Below, piece after piece: positions 61,262 through 64,000 of a DNA stretch of 64,000 bases. The translations under genes were made by a program, and so were the position numbers. Within the stretch, counting starts at the first letter, position 1; every line of letters starts with the position of its first letter. The notes under the pieces were generated by a model. It was not told the DNA's origin. It was given only the letters and a program-made list of their open reading frames with translations, and searched no databases. The DNA is from a virus: IMG/VR virus record IMGVR_UViG_3300009509_000013, positions 1 to 64,000 of that record. One strand, 5' to 3'.

Positions 61262-61291
61262 GGAGCGCCGGGGTCGAGCCCCGCGCGCTCC
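61262..61291 (-). other. Nested GC-rich hairpin between two early genes
   Basis: GGAGCGC pairs with GCGCTCC and CGGGG with CCCCG around a 5-base loop, with one unpaired base. Lies between the 92- and 66-residue genes. Confidence 0.48.
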
Positions 61292-61300
61292 GCGTTTCTG

Positions 61301-61579
61301 TTACTTGTTCACCATGCGATAGATCGTTTCGTTCAAGTTCTCGACGAAGACGCCGTTCGCCGACTCGACGACTTTCATTTCGTAGGTTCGGCGATTGAAG
61401 CGAACGAACTCGACGTCGTAAAGGTCGAGCGCTCGGTCGAGCTTGACGACGATCTTCGTCAACTTCGAACGACCGACGACGAAGTGAAGACCGTCTTCGC
61501 CCGCGACCGCTTGACGCGCTCCGCAAGCCATTTTTGTTCCGACCGTGATTTGACTCCAAATGATTTGACCCGCGTTCAT
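61301..61579 (-). CDS. Hypothetical early protein (92 aa)
   Basis: ATG at 61579 (AAAGGAACGG upstream). IIWSQITVGTKMACGARQAV then a beta-rich part with YDVEFVRFNRRTYEMKVV. Not recognised. Under promoter copy 3; an in-frame ATG at 61615 lies inside the promoter and is less likely. Confidence 0.57.
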   Translation of the reverse strand: MNAGQIIWSQITVGTKMACGARQAVAGEDGLHFVVGRSKLTKIVVKLDRALDLYDVEFVRFNRRTYEMKVVESANGVFVENLNETIYRMVNK

Positions 61580-61614
61580 GGTTTCCGTTCCTTTCGTTGT
61601 GTCCGTGTTCTTCA

Positions 61615-61653
61615 TTCTATACTTAGTGTCTCATAAAAAGCGGAGCCCGTCAA
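61615..61653 (-). promoter_or_regulatory. Conserved early promoter/operator, copy 3
   Basis: TTGACG, 26 bases, TATAGAATG, with the TGAGACACTAAG block intact. This copy has GGGCTCCG instead of CTTCAACC after the -35-like box, so the palindrome is lost while spacing is kept. Confidence 0.62.
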
Positions 61654-61703
61654 GCAAAAACGACAAGAAAAATTGAAAAAACGACATGAATTTTTCAAAT
61701 ATT
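61649..61703. repeat. 55-bp direct repeat, copy A
   Basis: Identical by eye to 63367-63421. AT-rich (AAAAACGACAAGAAAAATTG at its start) and placed directly upstream of promoter copy 3, so it may act as an UP element or activator site. Confidence 0.7.
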
Positions 61704-61996
61704 AGAGCCAAAACAGAGCCAAAACAGAGCCAAATTTCGTCAATAATTACGCCTAGTTGTGAACGACGCCCTAGAATGCCCTAGAATCGACGCAACGAAG
61801 CCCGCCCTTGTCCGCGCCCGTGCGACCCCTGAAACGCGCTTGACGCCCCGGAATTCGCGCCCCTATGCCCAAAATTGAGCCCTTCCGCCGGCGATTCAAC
61901 CGTTCGGGGAAGCGACGCTTCAACCGTTGCGCCCCGCTTCAACCGTTCGGGAGCCGTCGCTTCAACCGAAAGTGATCCAAGGGATCGAAGCCCGAT
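61654..61996. other. Non-coding repeat-rich region, possible origin or control region
   Basis: No convincing ORF on either strand. It has three tandem AGAGCCAAAAC-type units (61704-61731), two tandem GCCCTAGAAT units (about 61767-61786), an AT-rich end, and four clustered TTCAACCG copies (61895, 61919, 61938, 61961; a fifth at 62030 overlaps the stop of the next gene). Iterons plus an AT-rich stretch resemble replication or partition control regions, but no function is shown. Confidence 0.45.
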
Positions 61997-62018
61997 CCGG
62001 TCGGCTTGCGCCGACCGG
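61997..62018 (-). terminator. Hairpin after the 120-residue early gene
   Basis: CCGGTCGGC-GCAA-GCCGACCGG, a perfect 9-bp stem with a GCAA tetraloop, 13 bases after the stop codon. No T-run. Confidence 0.5.
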
Positions 62019-62030
62019 CGAGCGCTCGCT

Positions 62031-62393
62031 TCAACCGTGATACGCGGCGACGACCGAAACCTTCCCGGCGATCTCGCGTTTGAACTCCGCGACCATTTCG
62101 GGATCGAACGACCGGAACCGCGACCGGGAAGTCGACACGCCGTTCGCGCTTGTCGTCGACTCGCCGAAGATCGAAGCCGGGGTCGGTTGGTTCCAACCGT
62201 CAACGATCAAAATGAACGGAGCGAAGCCGCCGACGATCTCCGACTCGCTCCGCTTGCGCTTCGCGACGAAGCGAACGAACGGCGCGGCGTCGTATTGCGC
62301 CCAAGTCTTGCGCCCGTGTTCGATCAACTTCGCTTCAATCGCGATCACGTTTCCGAAAAGCTCGCTCTTTGTGTAAATCGTGACCTTTCGCAT
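62031..62393 (-). CDS. Hypothetical early protein (120 aa)
   Basis: MRKVTIYTKSELFGNVIAIE opens an alpha/beta protein with a FILIVDGWNQP strand-turn and a helical, Arg-rich C-terminal part. The repeated pattern of a charged strand followed by acidic loops does not match a family I know. AAGGGTCGG before the ATG; under promoter copy 4. Confidence 0.57.
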   Translation of the reverse strand: MRKVTIYTKSELFGNVIAIEAKLIEHGRKTWAQYDAAPFVRFVAKRKRSESEIVGGFAPFILIVDGWNQPTPASIFGESTTSANGVSTSRSRFRSFDPEMVAEFKREIAGKVSVVAAYHG

Positions 62394-62406
62394 TGTTCCG
62401 ACCCTT

Positions 62407-62535
62407 TCAAGCCTTGCGGCTTATGGTTGCGCGCTTCGCGGTTCCGGTCGTCGGGCGAACTTGGCAAGCGTTCCCGGTTGCCAGCGTTGCCAGAATGACC
62501 ATGATCGCGAATGCTTTGTTTGCCGTGTTCTTCAT
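62407..62535 (-). CDS. Possible 42-residue lipoprotein ORF
   Basis: ATG at 62535 lies 2 bases after the TATAGA of promoter copy 4. The product MKNTANKAFAIMVILATL continues to a lipobox-like GNAC and a basic tail, which looks like a small lipoprotein. No Shine-Dalgarno, and two in-frame CTG codons make it unlike native genes here. It may be leaderless, foreign, or chance. Confidence 0.35.
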   Translation of the reverse strand: MKNTANKAFAIMVILATLATGNACQVRPTTGTAKRATISRKA

Positions 62536-62573
62536 TCTATACTTAGTGTCTCATAAATCGGTTGAAGCGTCAA
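62535..62573 (-). promoter_or_regulatory. Conserved early promoter/operator, copy 4
   Basis: TTGACG, 26 bases, TATAGAATG, with CTTCAACCGATTTATGAGAC between. Serves the gene at 62031-62393. Confidence 0.65.
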
Positions 62574-62649
62574 GCAAAAAACGCAAGAAAATCTGATTTT
62601 TTTCGGGTTATTTTTCGGATATTTAGACGAAGGCGGCGATTTTTCGACG

Positions 62650-62676
62650 AAAACCGCCGGGAATCGAACCCGGCGG
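62650..62676 (-). terminator. Terminator with tRNA T-arm-like loop
   Basis: CCGCCGGG-TTCGATT-CCCGGCGG followed by TTTT. The 8-bp stem and T-run make a simple terminator for the LPD29-like gene; the loop looks like a T-arm (GGGTTCGATTCCC), but no other tRNA parts are present. Confidence 0.65.
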
Positions 62677-62690
62677 CTTGCGTTTCCGAC

Positions 62691-63305
62691 CTAGTAAAGC
62701 GCCTTGACCGCTTCGAGCAACCGGCGAGCCGTCACGACGTCGCCCGCGTCGATTGCCGCTTCAACGCGCGCGTGAAGCAAGTTCCGAGCGTCGGCGATTG
62801 CGTCGTTCGTCATGGGGATCGAAAGAACGTTCGCGGCTTCGGCGACCGGCTCCGCTTCAACCGTCGCGGCTTCGACGATTGCTTCGGCGGAGATCACAAC
62901 CGCCGGAGCCGCGCGGAGCGCTTCAAGTTGCGCGTCGGCGGCTTCGCGAACCGAAACATGCTTATAGAAATCAACGTCGAAATAGTCGGTCATTGAATCG
63001 GAGTCGTCGCGATTGTAGGCTTCGACGATCCCGGCGATCTTGTCTTCGGTTTCCTTCCAAGCGTCGAGCGCTTCCCAATCCCGCCCATATTCGTCGTTAG
63101 TGTCGCGAAGCGTGACGAATTGAACCGGAGCTTCTTTGACGTCGACGGAAAGGCTTTGGCCCATGCTGTAACGGGAAATCCGAACGCCGAACTTCCAACC
63201 CTTGCCGAAAGCGGCTTTCAAGTCGGCGCGAACTTTCTTCGCGACGTCTTTCAAGTCTTGCCCGTTCTCGAATTTGCTTCCAATGTATCCGCGTCCGTAA
63301 CTCAT
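62691..63305 (-). CDS. LPD29-like early protein
   Basis: 204 residues from the ATG at 63305 (GGCGGAGATC). The N-terminal ~115 residues match the large polyvalent protein-associated domain LPD29 pattern (GQDLKDVAKKVRADLKAAF, WKFGVRISRYSMGQSLSVDV). The C-terminal half is Ala/Glu-rich and helical. LPD29 is often found in mobile-element and phage proteins; biochemical role unknown. Longer frames to 63446 run into the promoter. Confidence 0.65.
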   Translation of the reverse strand: MSYGRGYIGSKFENGQDLKDVAKKVRADLKAAFGKGWKFGVRISRYSMGQSLSVDVKEAPVQFVTLRDTNDEYGRDWEALDAWKETEDKIAGIVEAYNRDDSDSMTDYFDVDFYKHVSVREAADAQLEALRAAPAVVISAEAIVEAATVEAEPVAEAANVLSIPMTNDAIADARNLLHARVEAAIDAGDVVTARRLLEAVKALY

Positions 63306-63332
63306 GATCTCCGCCTTTCTTGTTGTGTTCCG

Positions 63333-63371
63333 TTCTATACTCTTTGTCTCATAAATCGGTTGAAGCGTCAA
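63333..63371 (-). promoter_or_regulatory. Conserved early promoter/operator, copy 5
   Basis: TTGACG, 26 bases, TATAGAAC. Between the boxes CTTCAACCGATTTATGAGAC is kept but the CACTAAG block is AAAGAG. Serves the LPD29-like gene. Confidence 0.62.
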
Positions 63372-63421
63372 GCAAAAACGACAAGAAAAATTGAAAAAAC
63401 GACATGAATTTTTCAAATATT
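63367..63421. repeat. 55-bp direct repeat, copy B
   Basis: Identical by eye to 61649-61703. It again begins at the -35-like box of a conserved promoter (copy 5) and runs upstream. Confidence 0.7.
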
Positions 63422-63562
63422 CGGATTCATTGAAGATTTTCTTCAAAAAAAATTGCTTTTTTGGGGTCGATTTTTCTGAAATTAGGCTTCGACGGAGCCC
63501 CGGAACGGAGAAACCGGAGCCCCGTCGAGCCCGAACGGAACGGAACGAAGTCGATTCGTTGA
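63422..63562. other. Non-coding stretch, nothing recognised
   Basis: First AT-rich, then GC-rich with several GGAGCCCCG-type repeats. No supported ORF on either strand. Confidence 0.4.
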
Positions 63563-63607
63563 CCCGGCGAGCCCCGCCGGGAGCCGCCGGCGGTTAGCGC
63601 CGGCGGC
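63563..63607 (-). terminator. Tandem GC-rich hairpins after the right-edge gene
   Basis: GCCGCCGGCG-CTAAC-CGCCGGCGGC (10-bp perfect stem, 63583-63607) then CCCGGCG/CGCCGGG (63563-63581). The first lies 13 bases after the stop codon. No T-run. Confidence 0.52.
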
Positions 63608-63620
63608 TTTCGTCGTCGGT

Positions 63621-64000
63621 TCAAGCGGCTTCGGGAATCACGAACGCGCCTTTCGGCCCGATTCCTTCGACGCCGGGGAAGTAAGCCTTCAAGACTGCCC
63701 AAAGATTCCCCTTGTAAGCCGCCGGGAACGTGTTCAACTTGGCTTGTTTGTCCCAACGTCGACCGGGAACCCGGCGGAGCGCGGCGACAAAGCCTTCGAA
63801 GTCTTCGTCGGTCGGCTTGGCGCGGAGCCCGATCCGGTCGCCTTCGAGTTCGACGATCTCGACCGGGCGAACGCGCTTCACGATCCGGTCGGCGAGCTTG
63901 TCGCAACCAAGCGCGCGGAGCGCGGCGACGCCTTCGACGACCGCGATCCCGGTCTGTTCAAGCGCGATTGCGTAAACGATCCGATTCGCTTCGGCGCGCT
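63621..64000 (-). CDS. Hypothetical protein, 5' end outside the window
   Basis: The frame is open from the right edge (it reads AEANRIVYAIALEQTGIAVV at the edge) to a TGA at 63621, so at least 125 residues are present and the start is missing. The C-terminal part, VPGRRWDKQAKLNTFPA then LWAVLKAYFPG, resembles small phage HARP/SNF2-associated-like modules, but only weakly. A GTG at 63881 could serve as an internal start but has no Shine-Dalgarno. Confidence 0.6.
   Translation of the reverse strand, partial: RAEANRIVYAIALEQTGIAVVEGVAALRALGCDKLADRIVKRVRPVEIVELEGDRIGLRAKPTDEDFEGFVAALRRVPGRRWDKQAKLNTFPAAYKGNLWAVLKAYFPGVEGIGPKGAFVIPEAA

Noticed and set aside
61704-61731. CRISPR-like repeats
   Set aside because: The three units are short and directly tandem, without spacers or cas genes.
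62654-62730. tRNA gene at the T-arm-like sequence
   Set aside because: No matching acceptor stem, D-arm or anticodon arm can be placed; the upstream part is coding. It fits a terminator better.
63427-63906. 159-residue Arg-rich frame near the right edge
   Set aside because: It is out of frame with the better-supported partial gene (63621-64000) and crosses two strong hairpins.
1-64000. Many long plus-strand open frames
   Set aside because: High G+C and a strong codon pattern open antisense frames. They lie opposite clear genes, lack ribosome binding sites and give Arg/Pro-rich sequences without domains.

Overview
The window is one continuous stretch of a tailed-phage (or prophage) genome with a contractile tail (myovirus morphology). 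Every convincing gene lies on the minus strand, so transcription runs from position 64000 down to 1. Genes are tightly packed, with many 1-4 base stop/start overlaps and Shine-Dalgarno sequences of the GGAG/GGGG type. A signal-peptide lipoprotein, spanin-like membrane proteins and an M15 peptidoglycan peptidase suggest a Gram-negative host, but nothing identifies the species. G+C is high, yet the trinucleotides CTG and CAG are almost missing from the coding DNA. Glutamine is CAA and leucine is CTT, CTC or TTG, which is very unusual at this base composition.

In order of transcription: (1) 64000-59063, early region: small accessory genes (an LPD29-like protein, a DnaJ-type zinc-cluster protein and several unknowns), separated by five copies of a conserved promoter/operator element, GC-rich hairpins and a repeat-rich non-coding segment (61616-62030) that could be an origin or control region. 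(2) 59006-57952: a stand-alone CheY-like receiver and a coiled-coil protein, then a strong hairpin and a TATAAT box. (3) 57823-44092, DNA packaging and head: probable small terminase subunit, a membrane HExxH-type protein, a small virion-like protein, an AdoMet decarboxylase homologue, large terminase, portal, a MuF-like head protein fused to a zincin-like domain, an XkdF-type prohead protease with two LigD-PE-like modules, a scaffold-like protein and the major capsid protein. (4) 44077-35063: unknown structural, connector and tail-completion proteins, with a lipoprotein plus membrane-protein pair inserted among them. (5) 35066-18236, tail: sheath, tube, a tape-measure chaperone with an apparent programmed -1 frameshift, tape measure, LysM/tube protein, gpD-, gpV-, gp25-, gpJ- and gpI-like baseplate proteins and an Ig-repeat protein. 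(6) 18231-9514: two paralogous fibre genes, each followed by a paralogous small accessory gene. (7) 9499-5664, lysis: M15 endolysin, holin candidate, spanin-like and other small membrane proteins. (8) 5612-2, replication: SF2 helicase, a winged-helix protein, a putative initiator, DnaC-like loader, DnaB-like helicase and a MazG-like protein.

The structural genes form a full contractile-tail assembly line, and the replication genes form a helicase/loader set without a recognisable polymerase or primase in this window. No integrase, tRNA, CRISPR array or insertion sequence was seen. Functional names rest on motif reading by eye; no database search was run.
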